The notes under the pieces are model-generated. The model searched no databases. It was not told the DNA's origin and saw only the letters and a list, made by a program, of their open reading frames with translations. A program made the translations under genes and the position numbers. Shown here piece by piece: positions 9,154 to 18,349 of a stretch of 64,000 bases of DNA (the first letter of the stretch is position 1; each line of letters opens with the position of its first letter). The stretch comes from CBDAMZ01 sp965197375 (GTDB taxonomy: Bacteria > Acidobacteriota > Vicinamibacteria > Vicinamibacterales > UBA8438), in the NCBI GenBank assembly GCA_965197375.1, contig CBDAMZ010000009.1, positions 310,001 through 374,000 on the forward strand. Reading direction: 5' to 3'.

Positions 9154-9638
9154 CCAGAGGACGCACTTACCAGCCCGTGGTGCAAGTTGGTCGTCGTATC
9201 GAAGCGTCAGGCTGGCAGGGTATGACGAGGGAGTAAATCTTAAATTTTTAACCGAGGTGCAACGCTGCCAGCCAGAATGTCCCGCCGGACGAGTACAGAT
9301 TGACGTACACCACGGGCTGGTAAGCATGATGTTGTTGAGGGCGCACAGATCATGCCACCCGAACGGCCCCAGTTTTAGGGCGTGTTCCTGGGCGCCCACC
9401 GTCCAACGCACCGGACACGCTGTCTGCTCGGGGAGACTCAATGATCCGCCCTAGGCGTTGACGACATGCGGGAAGGGACGTTATCTTAGTTGTCCCTCCC
9501 TGTCCCGAGGGCGGTGCAGCCGTGCTGAATTTTCGAGAACCACAAATTCTTCTACTGTTTTTCCACGGATGCCTGAGCCGTCGAGATCAACGTCCTCGTG
9601 CACGCAATGACGCGCTAACCTGACACCAACACCACACG
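9154..9638. other. Intergenic region with inverted repeat
   Basis: About 480 bases between the minus-strand barrel gene and the plus-strand esterase. It contains the 17-bp inverted repeat listed separately and an AT-rich patch around 9232-9252. No gene recognised. Confidence 0.45.
9166..9324. repeat. 17-bp perfect inverted repeat flanking a 125-bp centre
   Basis: Arms at 9166-9182 (CTTACCAGCCCGTGGTG) and 9308-9324 are exact reverse complements. A second, shorter pair lies inside (GGCTGGCAG near 9210 and CTGCCAGCC near 9267), so the element could fold into a long stem. It sits just upstream of the barrel gene start. It could be a small MITE-like insertion or a leader RNA; no target duplication was found. 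Confidence 0.5.
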
Positions 9639-10313
9639 TTGTCTTCTTCCCCTCACCTGGAAACGGTCGAGATCAACCCCGAGTCGCCGGCCACCGCCTC
9701 CGTCATCTGGATGCATGGTCTAGGCGCCGATGCGTACGATTTCTATTCTGTGCCGCCGGAGTTGGGCCTGCCGGCCGCGCTGAGCGTCAGATACGTATTT
9801 CCCAACGCCCCGAAGATCCCTGTGACGATCAATAGGGGGATCATCATGCGTGCGTGGTACGACGTGACCGGGCTCGGCGTGCGAGGTGATGACGAGAAGC
9901 GTGTCCGCCAGGCCACCGGCTGGATCAACGAGCTGGTGGATCGGGAACTTGAACGTGGTGTGCCTGCTCATCGGATCGTGCTCGCTGGATTTTCACAAGG
10001 CGGTGCGATGGCACTCTTTTCGGGACTCCGTTATCCGGAGGCGCTGGCCGGCATCGTGTGCTTGTCGGGCTATCTGTTGCTCCGCGACACACTGGTAGCG
10101 GAGGCTAGCGATACCAACCGATCCAGACCCATTTTTCAGGCGCATGGCACCGATGATGCCGTCCTGCCCTACGAGCTGGGACGTGGTAGCTTCGACTTCC
10201 TCACGGAGTCGGGGTTCCAGGTCGATTGGCACGAATATCCGATGGCCCATCAGGTATGTCCGGAAGAGCTCCGGGACATCGGCGAGTGGTTGGCAGGGGT
10301 GTTCGCTCCTTGA
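9639..10313 (+). CDS. Carboxylesterase/phospholipase of the abhydrolase_2 family
   Basis: Alpha/beta-hydrolase of 224 residues, usual length for EstB/YpfH-like carboxylesterases and acyl-protein thioesterases. The triad is visible: Ser in GFSQGG (near residue 117), Asp in HGTDDAVLP (near 170) and His in PMAHQVCPEE (near 200). An oxyanion-side motif WMHGLGADAYDF is present near residue 25. No signal peptide, so cytoplasmic. The start is a TTG at 9639 with no strong ribosome site; no earlier start keeps family similarity. It is followed after 59 bases by the peptidase gene. Confidence 0.9.
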   Translation: MSSSPHLETVEINPESPATASVIWMHGLGADAYDFYSVPPELGLPAALSVRYVFPNAPKIPVTINRGIIMRAWYDVTGLGVRGDDEKRVRQATGWINELVDRELERGVPAHRIVLAGFSQGGAMALFSGLRYPEALAGIVCLSGYLLLRDTLVAEASDTNRSRPIFQAHGTDDAVLPYELGRGSFDFLTESGFQVDWHEYPMAHQVCPEELRDIGEWLAGVFAP

Positions 10314-10372
10314 TTGCCGCGTTAGTAACTGTGAATGCTTTACTCTTCAGATGGAGACATGCGGAGGAAGTA

Positions 10373-12031
10373 GTGCAGAGACGAAGTGGCCTTCTTGTGG
10401 TGTTGGTGTTCGCGGTCGCCTGCGGCGGTGCGCCGGAGGGGATGCCACAAGCCGACGCTGGCGGCATGCCGGCAATCGCGTCCGGTATCAGTGTGGACAC
10501 GCTGCTGGCGGAGATCGAGACCCTTGCGTCTGACGAGCTCGAGGGACGCGCCCCGGGATCAGACGGTGAGGCGCAGACCATCGCCTATCTGACCCAGCAG
10601 TTCTCGTCGCTCGGGCTTACGCCGGGCAATCCAGATGGGACGTGGGTCCAGGACGTGCCGTTGGTCGGGATCACACCTCAACTTGGTGACGGCCTGATGG
10701 TGAGCCGCGGAGGTGAGACTCGCACGTTCGAGCTGGGCACCGACTACGTCGCGTCGACCAAGCATGTGATTGATGTAGTTGATGTCGATGCCGAGTTCGT
10801 CTTCGTTGGCTATGGTGCCGTGGCTCCCGAGTACGACTGGGATGATTTCAAAGACGTCGACGTTAGCGGAAAGATTCTCCTGTTTTTAGTCAACGACCCG
10901 CCGCTCGACGACATCTTTGGCGGGCGGGCGATGACCTACTATGGCCGGTGGACCTACAAGCACGAGATCGCAGCCGAGAAAGGCGCCGCCGGATCGCTCG
11001 TCATTCACGAGGAGGGCCCGGCCGGGTACCCGTGGGAGGTGGTTGGTAGCAACCCGTACGGCGAGGCGTTCGATTTGGTGGCGGCGGACAATAACATGAG
11101 CCGAGCGGCGATCGAGGGCTGGGTGAAACGCTCAGTTGCTGAGATCCTGTTCAAGATGGCTGGGCTCAACTTCGAGGAGGTCAAACGACAAGCTGCCGAC
11201 CGGTCGTTTCAGCCGATTGCACTTGGCGTTTCCGGGACCACTCGCGTCCGGAACACGCTGCGCACGATTGACTCACAGAATTTCGTGGCAAAGCTGGAGG
11301 GGAGCGAAGCACCTGACGAGATCGTGATGTACGTCGCCCATTGGGATCATCTTGGGACGGACGCGAGCCTGAGTGGCGATAAGATTTTCAACGGCGCGGC
11401 CGACAATGCTACCGGGACTGCCGGGTTGATCGAAATGGCGCGTGCCTTCGTCGAAGCCACGAAGCGACCGCGCCGGTCGGTAGTGTTCCTAGCGGTCACT
11501 GCCGAAGAGCAGGGGCTACTTGGTTCTAAGCATTATGGTGGGAACCCGCTTTATCCGCCGCCACGGACTGTAGCTGCTCTCAACATGGATGTTCTCAACA
11601 CCTGGGGGCGGACCCGCGACCTCACCATCGTCGGCATGGGGCAGTCGGGACTCGACCAGCTCGCCAGCGAGGTTGCCGGTCGCCTGGGACGCACCCTGAG
11701 CCCGGATCCCGAGCCGGAGAAGGGTTTCTACTACCGCTCAGATCACTTCTCGTTTGCTAAGGTTGGTATTCCGGCCTTCTATGCGGATCCCGGCGTTGAG
11801 TATCTTGACAAGCCGGAGGGGTACGGAATGGAAAAGCGCCAGCAGTATACGGCGGAGGACTACCACAAGGTATCGGACGAAGTGAAGCCGGACTGGGACC
11901 TCTCCGGTGCGGTCGAGGACTTAACCTTCCTCTATCACCTCGGCGGGCGGCTGGCGTTCAGCGAGGAGTGGCCGTTATGGAGCGCGACGAGTGAGTTCCG
12001 GACAATACGGGAAGGACCGGTTCGGCGTTGA
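10373..12031 (+). CDS. Secreted M28 zinc aminopeptidase with PA domain
   Basis: 552 residues from a GTG at 10373, chosen because GGAGG sits five bases upstream and the product then begins with a lipoprotein-type signal (VFAVACGG). A PA-like insert spans about residues 125-250 (VFVGYGAVAPEYDWDDF). All M28 metal/catalytic residues are visible: HWDH (323-326), GAADNATGTAG, TAEEQGLLGS, NMDV and YRSDHFSF. It probably degrades peptides in the periplasm or outside the cell. The frame is open further upstream, inside the esterase gene, but without a signal sequence. Confidence 0.9.
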   Translation: MQRRSGLLVVLVFAVACGGAPEGMPQADAGGMPAIASGISVDTLLAEIETLASDELEGRAPGSDGEAQTIAYLTQQFSSLGLTPGNPDGTWVQDVPLVGITPQLGDGLMVSRGGETRTFELGTDYVASTKHVIDVVDVDAEFVFVGYGAVAPEYDWDDFKDVDVSGKILLFLVNDPPLDDIFGGRAMTYYGRWTYKHEIAAEKGAAGSLVIHEEGPAGYPWEVVGSNPYGEAFDLVAADNNMSRAAIEGWVKRSVAEILFKMAGLNFEEVKRQAADRSFQPIALGVSGTTRVRNTLRTIDSQNFVAKLEGSEAPDEIVMYVAHWDHLGTDASLSGDKIFNGAADNATGTAGLIEMARAFVEATKRPRRSVVFLAVTAEEQGLLGSKHYGGNPLYPPPRTVAALNMDVLNTWGRTRDLTIVGMGQSGLDQLASEVAGRLGRTLSPDPEPEKGFYYRSDHFSFAKVGIPAFYADPGVEYLDKPEGYGMEKRQQYTAEDYHKVSDEVKPDWDLSGAVEDLTFLYHLGGRLAFSEEWPLWSATSEFRTIREGPVRR

Positions 12032-12134
12032 TATCGATGATGATGCCAAACAATATGACCAAGCCGGACACGAGCCTGTGGGCGAAGGCCAATGGCCCCC
12101 AGCCTACCCTGCAGGTGATGAAAGGAGATCGCCT

Positions 12135-13613
12135 ATGTCCACCTATTCCTACCATGAGACCCGAGGAGGTGCCTTGGCACGAGTGAGGAGAATGAGTTGC
12201 TTCGTGGTAGTGGGAGTGGGACTAGCCACGCTCCAGGTTTCTGCGGCTGGTAAGGGTTGGGACCGCTTCCGTGGACCCAACGGCTCGGGTGTCATTGCAA
12301 CCGCTCCGTTACCGCTTACGTTCGGGCCCCAGACTAACGTGGTCTGGAAGACGGCTCTGGGGCCAGGGCACTCTTCACCGGTGATCAGCGGCAATCGCAT
12401 CTTCTTGACGGCCTTTGAGGAAGACCGCCTGTTTACTGTGTGCATCGGTCGGAAGAGCGGACGCATTCTGTGGCGCCAGGCCGTAAACCGACCAAGAACA
12501 GAAACACTCGATCACCGTAATAATCCGGCGTCTCCCAGTCCAGTCGTCGATGAAGCCGGGAACGTGTATGTCTTTTTCGGTGAGTTTGGACTGGTCTCCT
12601 ACGACCCCATGGGCGTCGAGCGATGGCGCCTTCCCATGGGTCCCTTCAACAACGTGTACGGCATGGGCGCGTCACCCATCATGGCGCGAGGCATGGTGAT
12701 TCTGGTGTGCGATCAGCAACAAGAATCGTTTCTGGTCGCGGTCAACGCCAAAACAGGCCAGGTGCACTGGCGCAGATCGAGGCCGGAGGCAAAAAGCGGC
12801 CACTCTTCGCCGGTTCTCTACGCGCCAGAGGGAGGACCATTGCAAGTGCTGGTAGCTGGGTCCTTCCTGCTGACGTCGTACGATGTGATGACGGGCGAGA
12901 AGCTATGGTGGGTGGGGGGATTGCCCTTTGAAATGAAGTCGACGCCGGTCATGAACGGCGACACCTTGTTCGTCAATGGCTTCGCCCTGTCCTTGAACCA
13001 GCCCGGACAGCTGATCGATGTCGAGAGCTGGGACGATGCGGTAGCTGCCCATGACGCCGACCGTGACGACTTAATTTCGACCGAAGAGTTTCCAAACGAC
13101 CGTACACGCTCTCTTCTTCATTTTTTCGATCTCGACAGTGACGGTCAGATGGATGAGGAGAGTTGGAACTACTATCGTGCTGCCATGGCAAGCGTCAACG
13201 GGATGATTGCCATCCGGTTGGGTGGCTCCGGCGACATGACCGACGAAAATATCTTATGGCGTTACCATCGGGCAGTTCCGCAGTTGCCGTCACCCCTCCT
13301 GTTTCAGGGTGTGCTCTACATGATCAACGATGGCGGGATCGCGACGTCTTTTTGCCCGGCGACCGGCGAAGTGATCGCGCGCGGACGCATCAAGGGCGCC
13401 GTGGACGAGTACTACGCCTCACCCGTAGCTGCGGACGGTAAGATCTTTTTTGTCAGCGAGTCGGGTAAGGTGGCCGTCGTTCGGCCCGGCGGCAGTTTTG
13501 AGGTTCTGGCGGTCAACGATCTGGGCTCACCGGCGTACGCAACTCCCGCGATTGCCGATGGCCGGGTTTACATCCGTACGGCGGAGGCTTTGTGGGCGCT
13601 CGGGGAACAATAG
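12135..13613 (+). CDS. PQQ-like beta-propeller protein with embedded EF-hand pair
   Basis: 492 residues. The start at 12135 has an excellent AAAGGAGAT site; earlier in-frame starts lie upstream. A signal peptide spans about residues 20-40. The body has PQQ/WD-like blades (WDRFRGPNGSG, FSPVIDEAG-type repeats, ETLWWVGG-like ends), related to PQQ quinoproteins, but no dehydrogenase active-site motif was recognised. Residues about 307-343 interrupt the blades with two calcium-loop motifs: DADRDDLISTEE (near-canonical) and DLDSDGQMDEES (Ser instead of Glu at position 12). It lies about 100 bases after the peptidase gene. Confidence 0.88.
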   Translation: MSTYSYHETRGGALARVRRMSCFVVVGVGLATLQVSAAGKGWDRFRGPNGSGVIATAPLPLTFGPQTNVVWKTALGPGHSSPVISGNRIFLTAFEEDRLFTVCIGRKSGRILWRQAVNRPRTETLDHRNNPASPSPVVDEAGNVYVFFGEFGLVSYDPMGVERWRLPMGPFNNVYGMGASPIMARGMVILVCDQQQESFLVAVNAKTGQVHWRRSRPEAKSGHSSPVLYAPEGGPLQVLVAGSFLLTSYDVMTGEKLWWVGGLPFEMKSTPVMNGDTLFVNGFALSLNQPGQLIDVESWDDAVAAHDADRDDLISTEEFPNDRTRSLLHFFDLDSDGQMDEESWNYYRAAMASVNGMIAIRLGGSGDMTDENILWRYHRAVPQLPSPLLFQGVLYMINDGGIATSFCPATGEVIARGRIKGAVDEYYASPVAADGKIFFVSESGKVAVVRPGGSFEVLAVNDLGSPAYATPAIADGRVYIRTAEALWALGEQ

Positions 13614-13735
13614 CTGTACCCGTCGCAACGATTTGTTGATCTCGGCAGTTTCTTTTAATGTCCAGGCCGACGGACTGGCCGAGGTTACACAGAAAAGAGC
13701 GTCAGGGATCCCGGAGTAAAGCGGGGGGTCGGGTT

Positions 13736-14266
13736 GTGCAACGCCTTCTGAAACGGACGGCAGCGGGCGCCGCGACATTGTTCGTGGTCGCGAGCGGTGG
13801 TTCCCTCTTTGCCCAGGCCCAGGATTTTTCCGGCACCTGGAAGCTGGACAGAGCTGCCAGTCGGTTCACTTTACCTGCGTTCAGCGGCGGCCGTGGTGGC
13901 ACTGCGATCGACTGGCTCTTTATCACGCATGCGGCAAACGGCACACTAGTCATTGGGAGTGAGACGAACGGGATCAAGGCATGGTCCTATATGCTTGGTC
14001 ACGAGGGCACGATTCCTGTGGGGCGGGACTCCACCATGATGGTCACGTCACGCTGGGAGGGTGGGCGGATCATCGTCGAGGGGAACCGGAGCGACTTGGG
14101 CATGCGAGAAGTCCTGTCACTAAGCCCCGATGGCCAAACTCTTACTATCGAGGTTACTACTACGATGCCGGACGGCGAGCGCGTCAACGTTCTGGTGTAC
14201 GCGAAGGGGCACCGCGTCGGGCCTTGTGAGACATGGGCCACTCCCTGTAAGGAATTTCCGCAGTAG
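13736..14266 (+). CDS. Small secreted protein beginning DFSGTWKLD
   Basis: 176 residues from a GTG at 13736 that yields a clean signal peptide ending FAQAQ. The mature protein opens with DFSGTWKLDRAASRF, a start common in secreted acidobacterial proteins of unknown function. It is followed by about eight predicted beta strands (lipocalin-like guess) and ends with CETWATPCKEFPQ, two cysteines that may pair. An upstream extension of the frame to 13658 lacks a signal. It lies 122 bases after the EF-hand propeller; role unknown. Confidence 0.7.
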   Translation: MQRLLKRTAAGAATLFVVASGGSLFAQAQDFSGTWKLDRAASRFTLPAFSGGRGGTAIDWLFITHAANGTLVIGSETNGIKAWSYMLGHEGTIPVGRDSTMMVTSRWEGGRIIVEGNRSDLGMREVLSLSPDGQTLTIEVTTTMPDGERVNVLVYAKGHRVGPCETWATPCKEFPQ

Positions 14267-14277
14267 ACGGGCTCGGG

Positions 14278-15615
14278 TTACCGGGCTGTTGCTGCTAGTG
14301 ACGGGATGCTTAGGTCGAAGGCGATGATCTTTTCGCGGTCGCGGGCATAGAGTGTGGTGCCTACCAAAGTCGGTACGGTCCAGGAACGTGTATCGAAAAT
14401 CTTGGCCTTGGCGAGTATCGTCATCCCGCTCGGCGTCAGCCTCGCGAGAGTAAGGTCGCCATCCTCCTCCAGGATTAGCAATTTGTCGTCGGCGTAAAGG
14501 AGGGTGGCACGGCTGAATCCGCGCTTGCGCCACGCCGTCTCGCCGGTCTCGATATGGGCGGCTGTCATGATCGCAGTGGCACCCTGGCCGCTTGTCCCGT
14601 AGACGAAATCGCCCACGCGAATCGGATTGAGGAAGGTAAACCGCAGATGCGGGTCGTACCAGAGCTCCTGCGCGCGGGTGGCTTTACCATCTCGGGTCAA
14701 CCTGAGCGCTCGGCTGCCCGCGATGTAGCCAGACGATACAAACATAATTTGGTCGTCACCCCATAGTGGCACCTGGAAGTTGAAGTCGTTACCGGCATCG
14801 TGCGGGTGCGCCCAGAGCACCTCACCGGTGTCTGGAAGGAGTCCGTGGACTGCCTGCCCGGCGAAGATGACGAGCTGCTCCTGGCCGTCCACGGTGATCA
14901 ACCGCGGCGGCGCTTCGGATGTGAGAAAGTTGCCGCTCTTCCAGACAACGCTGCCATCGCTCTGCCGAAAAGCCATTACTGATTGTCCAGGCCCACCCAC
15001 TTGGCAAATGATGGTGTCCTTGTAGGCGAGCGGACTGCACCCGTAGCCGGGCTTGACCATGGGTCGGATCAATAGTGGCGGTGCGTCGAAGGCTTTGACG
15101 AGGTCGTGCGACCAGAGGAGTCGCCCTGTGCTGGCGTCAAAGGCGTGAAGCTCTTTGTTGGTGCCGAACGTGAAGAGAGCCTCTCCGGCGAGGAGCGGTG
15201 TTGCGTGTGGGCCGGCGCCCCGGCCGAAATCCTGAATCTTAGAAAAGTAGCTGTACTCCCAGATGGTCTCGCCGGTAGCTGCGGCCATGGCGATGACCGT
15301 TTCTTTGTGGCTCCATGGACCGGATCCTCCCTCGCCATGCGCAACGCGATACATGGTGAACAGCCGCCCGTCGCCGGCAAGGATCGCCGAATGACCGGCG
15401 CCGAGCGGCCGGCTCCAGATCACTCGAGGGCCCTCCGGCGGCCAACTCTCGGCGAGTCCGGTCGCCTCGGCGATGAAGTCGCGATGCGGCCCGCCCCATT
15501 GCCTCCACTCTTGTGCGGCGGCGTTGTCCTGGGCACCGAGACGAACACCGACCACGTTGGAGAACGCTGCCGCCGGACCCACAGCCAGAACGATTGCCAG
15601 CATTAACCGTTGCAT
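14278..15615 (-). CDS. Secreted PQQ-like beta-propeller protein
   Basis: 445 residues from the ATG at 15613-15615, with GAGGACC upstream; the frame stays open to 15927. Signal peptide to about residue 30. Repeated blade endings (GETIWEYSYF, GRLLWSHDL, GSVVWKSGNF, GEVLWAHPH, GETAWRKRGF) show the PQQ repeat pattern (PF13360). An early WRQWGGPHRDF matches the common start of this acidobacterial/planctomycete family. It is convergent with the small secreted protein gene, whose stop is 11 bases away. Possibly a binding or scaffold propeller; no catalytic residues recognised. Confidence 0.85.
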   Translation of the reverse strand: MQRLMLAIVLAVGPAAAFSNVVGVRLGAQDNAAAQEWRQWGGPHRDFIAEATGLAESWPPEGPRVIWSRPLGAGHSAILAGDGRLFTMYRVAHGEGGSGPWSHKETVIAMAAATGETIWEYSYFSKIQDFGRGAGPHATPLLAGEALFTFGTNKELHAFDASTGRLLWSHDLVKAFDAPPLLIRPMVKPGYGCSPLAYKDTIICQVGGPGQSVMAFRQSDGSVVWKSGNFLTSEAPPRLITVDGQEQLVIFAGQAVHGLLPDTGEVLWAHPHDAGNDFNFQVPLWGDDQIMFVSSGYIAGSRALRLTRDGKATRAQELWYDPHLRFTFLNPIRVGDFVYGTSGQGATAIMTAAHIETGETAWRKRGFSRATLLYADDKLLILEEDGDLTLARLTPSGMTILAKAKIFDTRSWTVPTLVGTTLYARDREKIIAFDLSIPSLAATAR

Positions 15616-16053
15616 CGAAGGTCCTCGATCAAAATAGGTCCAAGGACATTGTCGTCCAGGGTGTTGTGCGAACGCAATCTCGTTACGCTGCCCAGCATTT
15701 AGCGAATCATAGCCCGAAGCGCTGCAATTCGTTGAAGCACCGGTGGGTGCGTGTAGCGAACGAATGCATGGGAGGGGTGTGGCGTCAAGTTGGCGGCTAA
15801 CGGTGTAGGGCTGAGCGACCGAAGGTTTAATAGGCTTGACACGGTCGCGAGGGCGTGACCACCGAGGAGGGCAGTTCAAATTGTGAGGGCGTACAGGTTC
15901 ATAGCCTTGGGTTCCTTGGAAACGCAATTGGTGAAGCCGATCTCGGTGTAATCATCTATACTTCCTTCGCGCTCTCCAACGACGGCAGGAGAGTGTTACA
16001 GAAACGCCAGGTCGTTGACCGCCCGGCACCGCGAGGGCATAGGCCTGACTGAC
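15616..16053. other. Intergenic region between divergent genes
   Basis: About 440 bases. A TATACT at 15957-15962 and a TTGACA near 15836 are present but not well spaced to each other. Short open frames here have no recognisable content. Confidence 0.4.
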
Positions 16054-16608
16054 ATGTCGGATCGTCTTCCCTACGTGTCAACCACGCTCGCCGCGGCCTA
16101 TACGGATCTCGGCACACTCCCGGTTCGAGTTGTGCTCCACAACGTGCGCAGTCTGTATAACGTCGGCGCCTTCTTCCGGACCGTCGACGCAGTCGGCGCC
16201 GCATGCCTCGTTCTGTCTGGGATCAGTGGTCACCCGCCTAACAAAGAGATCGCCAAAACCGCACTCGGCTCCGAGGCGCATGTGCGCTGGGAACCCTGCG
16301 CTGACACCACGACACACGTCGAGACTGCGCGCGCCTCCGGTTATGAGATAACTGCCATCGAGACGAGCCGCCACGCCGTTGACCTTTTCGATTGGCAGCC
16401 ACGGTTTCCGGTCTGCCTACTGTTCGGTCACGAGGTAAACGGGCTTGACGCCGGCCTGCTGGAGCGGTGCGACACGCACGTCCGCCTGCCGATGCGCGGC
16501 GTCAAACACTCGCTGAACGTCGCAACCGCCGGGGGCGTAGTTCTGTACGAACTCCTAAGGAAGTATCGTCAACCGTACGGATCAGGCCCGGTGAACACTA
16601 GCGCCTGA
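16054..16608 (+). CDS. SpoU-family tRNA/rRNA 2'-O-methyltransferase
   Basis: 184 residues from the ATG at 16054, chosen because it gives the usual SpoU length; an earlier in-frame TTG at 16015 adds 13 residues. All three SpoU (SPOUT) motifs are present: NVRSLYNVGAFFRTVDA (motif 1), LLFGHEVNGLDAGLLERC (motif 2, SAM knot) and LPMRGVKHSLNVATAGG (motif 3). It methylates a ribose 2'-OH in tRNA or rRNA using S-adenosylmethionine. The exact target cannot be told from sequence. Confidence 0.9.
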   Translation: MSDRLPYVSTTLAAAYTDLGTLPVRVVLHNVRSLYNVGAFFRTVDAVGAACLVLSGISGHPPNKEIAKTALGSEAHVRWEPCADTTTHVETARASGYEITAIETSRHAVDLFDWQPRFPVCLLFGHEVNGLDAGLLERCDTHVRLPMRGVKHSLNVATAGGVVLYELLRKYRQPYGSGPVNTSA

Positions 16609-16678
16609 AAGCCTTGGGGGAGAATCCTGATCGTGCATCCCTACGGAAACTTCTACCAGCACCACTGATAGAATTAGT

Positions 16679-18324
16679 TTGATGCCCGCCTTCCACTATC
16701 AACCGCTTTTTGAGCTGGGACGGGACGGGACTCCTTACCGAAAGCTGACGTCGGAGGGTGTGTCGACGGTTCAGCTCGATGGGTATGAAGTGCTGAAGGT
16801 GGAACTCGACACGCTCCGCCTGGTGGCGCGGGCCGCCTTCGACGACATCTCTCACTTGCTCCGCCCTAGCCATCTCGCACAGCTGCGCAGCATCTTCGAT
16901 GATCCTGAGGCATCTGCCAATGACAAGTTTGTGGTGTTGGAGCTCCTGCGGAATGCAAACATCGCTGCCGGCCGCGTCTTACCCGGCTGCCAGGATACTG
17001 GAACGGCCATCGTCATGGCGCACAAGGGTGAGCGCGTCCTAACCTTTGGGGACGATGCCGCGGCGCTGTCGCAGGGAATCTACGATGCGTACGAACAGCG
17101 CAACCTGCGCTATTCACAGCTAGCGCCACTTGACATGTATACGGAGAAGAACACGGGGTCGAATCTCCCGGCGCAGATCGAGATCTACACGGATCCGGGT
17201 GACGAGTACGAACTGCTCTTTATCGCTAAGGGGGGAGGGTCGGCCAATAAGAGCCTGCTCTACCAGGAGACGAAGGCGCTCCTCAACCCAACGTCGCTGC
17301 TAGCCTTCGTCGAAGCAAAGCTCAAGTCAATCGGGACGTCGGCGTGTCCACCCTACCACCTTGCGCTTGTGGTCGGCGGCACGTCGGCGGAATTCACTCT
17401 AAAGACGGTCAAGTTGGCGAGCACCAAGTATCTGGATCGCCTTCCCACGAGGGGTAATGAGCACGGGCGCGCGTTTCGGGATCTCGACATGGAGCAGGAG
17501 GTCTTCGAAATCGCCAAGCGGATCGGCGTGGGGGCACAGTTCGGCGGCAAGTATTTCGCCCACGACGTGCGCGTCATCCGGCTCCCGCGACATGGAGCCT
17601 CCTGTCCCGTCGGGCTCGGTGTGTCCTGCTCGGCCGACCGACAGGCGCTAGCGAAGATCACACGCGAAGGCGTCTTCTTGGAACAGCTCGAGGAGAATCC
17701 GGCGAAGTACCTGCCTGACGTTACCGACGAGGAGTTGCCGGGCGACGTTGTCCGGATTGATCTCAATCGACCAATGCGTGAGATCCTCGCCGAACTCAGC
17801 AAGTACCCCGTTGCCACGCGGCTCTCGCTGACCGGCCCGATGGTCGTCGCGCGCGATATCGCCCACGCTAAGTTAAAGGAGCGACTGGATCGAGGCGAGG
17901 GTCTGTCGCAGCACTTTAAGGATCACATGGTCTACTATGCTGGGCCTGCGAAGAAGCCGGCAGGCCGACCGTCGGGTTCATTTGGCCCGACGACTGCGGG
18001 GCGCATGGACCCGTATGTGGATCTGGTCCAGTCGCACGGCGGCAGCCTGGTGATGCTGGCCAAGGGCAATCGATCGCCGCAGGTGGCCGAGTCTGCGCCC
18101 GCCACGGTGGCTTCTACCTTGGTTCGATCGGCGGCCCAGCGGCGCGTCTCGCCGACCACAGCATTAAGAACGTTGAGGTGCTGGAGTATCCGGAGCTCGG
18201 CATGGAGGCTATTTGGAAGATCTACGTTGAGGATTTCCCGGCGTTTATCGTGATCGACGACAAGGGAAACGACTTCTACGCCCAGTTAATGAAAACCAAG
18301 CCGGCTACGCTGATCCGATCCTGA
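16679..18324 (+). CDS. Class I fumarate hydratase with 1-base frameshift near the 3' end
   Basis: Oxygen-sensitive [4Fe-4S] fumarase of the FumA/FumB type (tartrate dehydratase alpha and beta domains in one chain). Three cluster cysteines are seen in PGCQDTGTAI, GTSACPPYHL and GVSCSADRQ. Reading from 16679, the frame is intact to about 18093. The last ~75 residues (HGGFYLGSIGGPAARL, ending near MKTKPATLIRS) are then in the other frame, and the uncorrected product stops at 18253. Restoring one base in the Ser codon at 18092-18093 gives a 548-residue protein ending at 18324, the normal length. This looks like one deleted base, so sequencing error or a recent mutation. Confidence 0.85.
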
Positions 18325-18349
18325 GTTCAGACCACCTGGGGCCTCGGGA

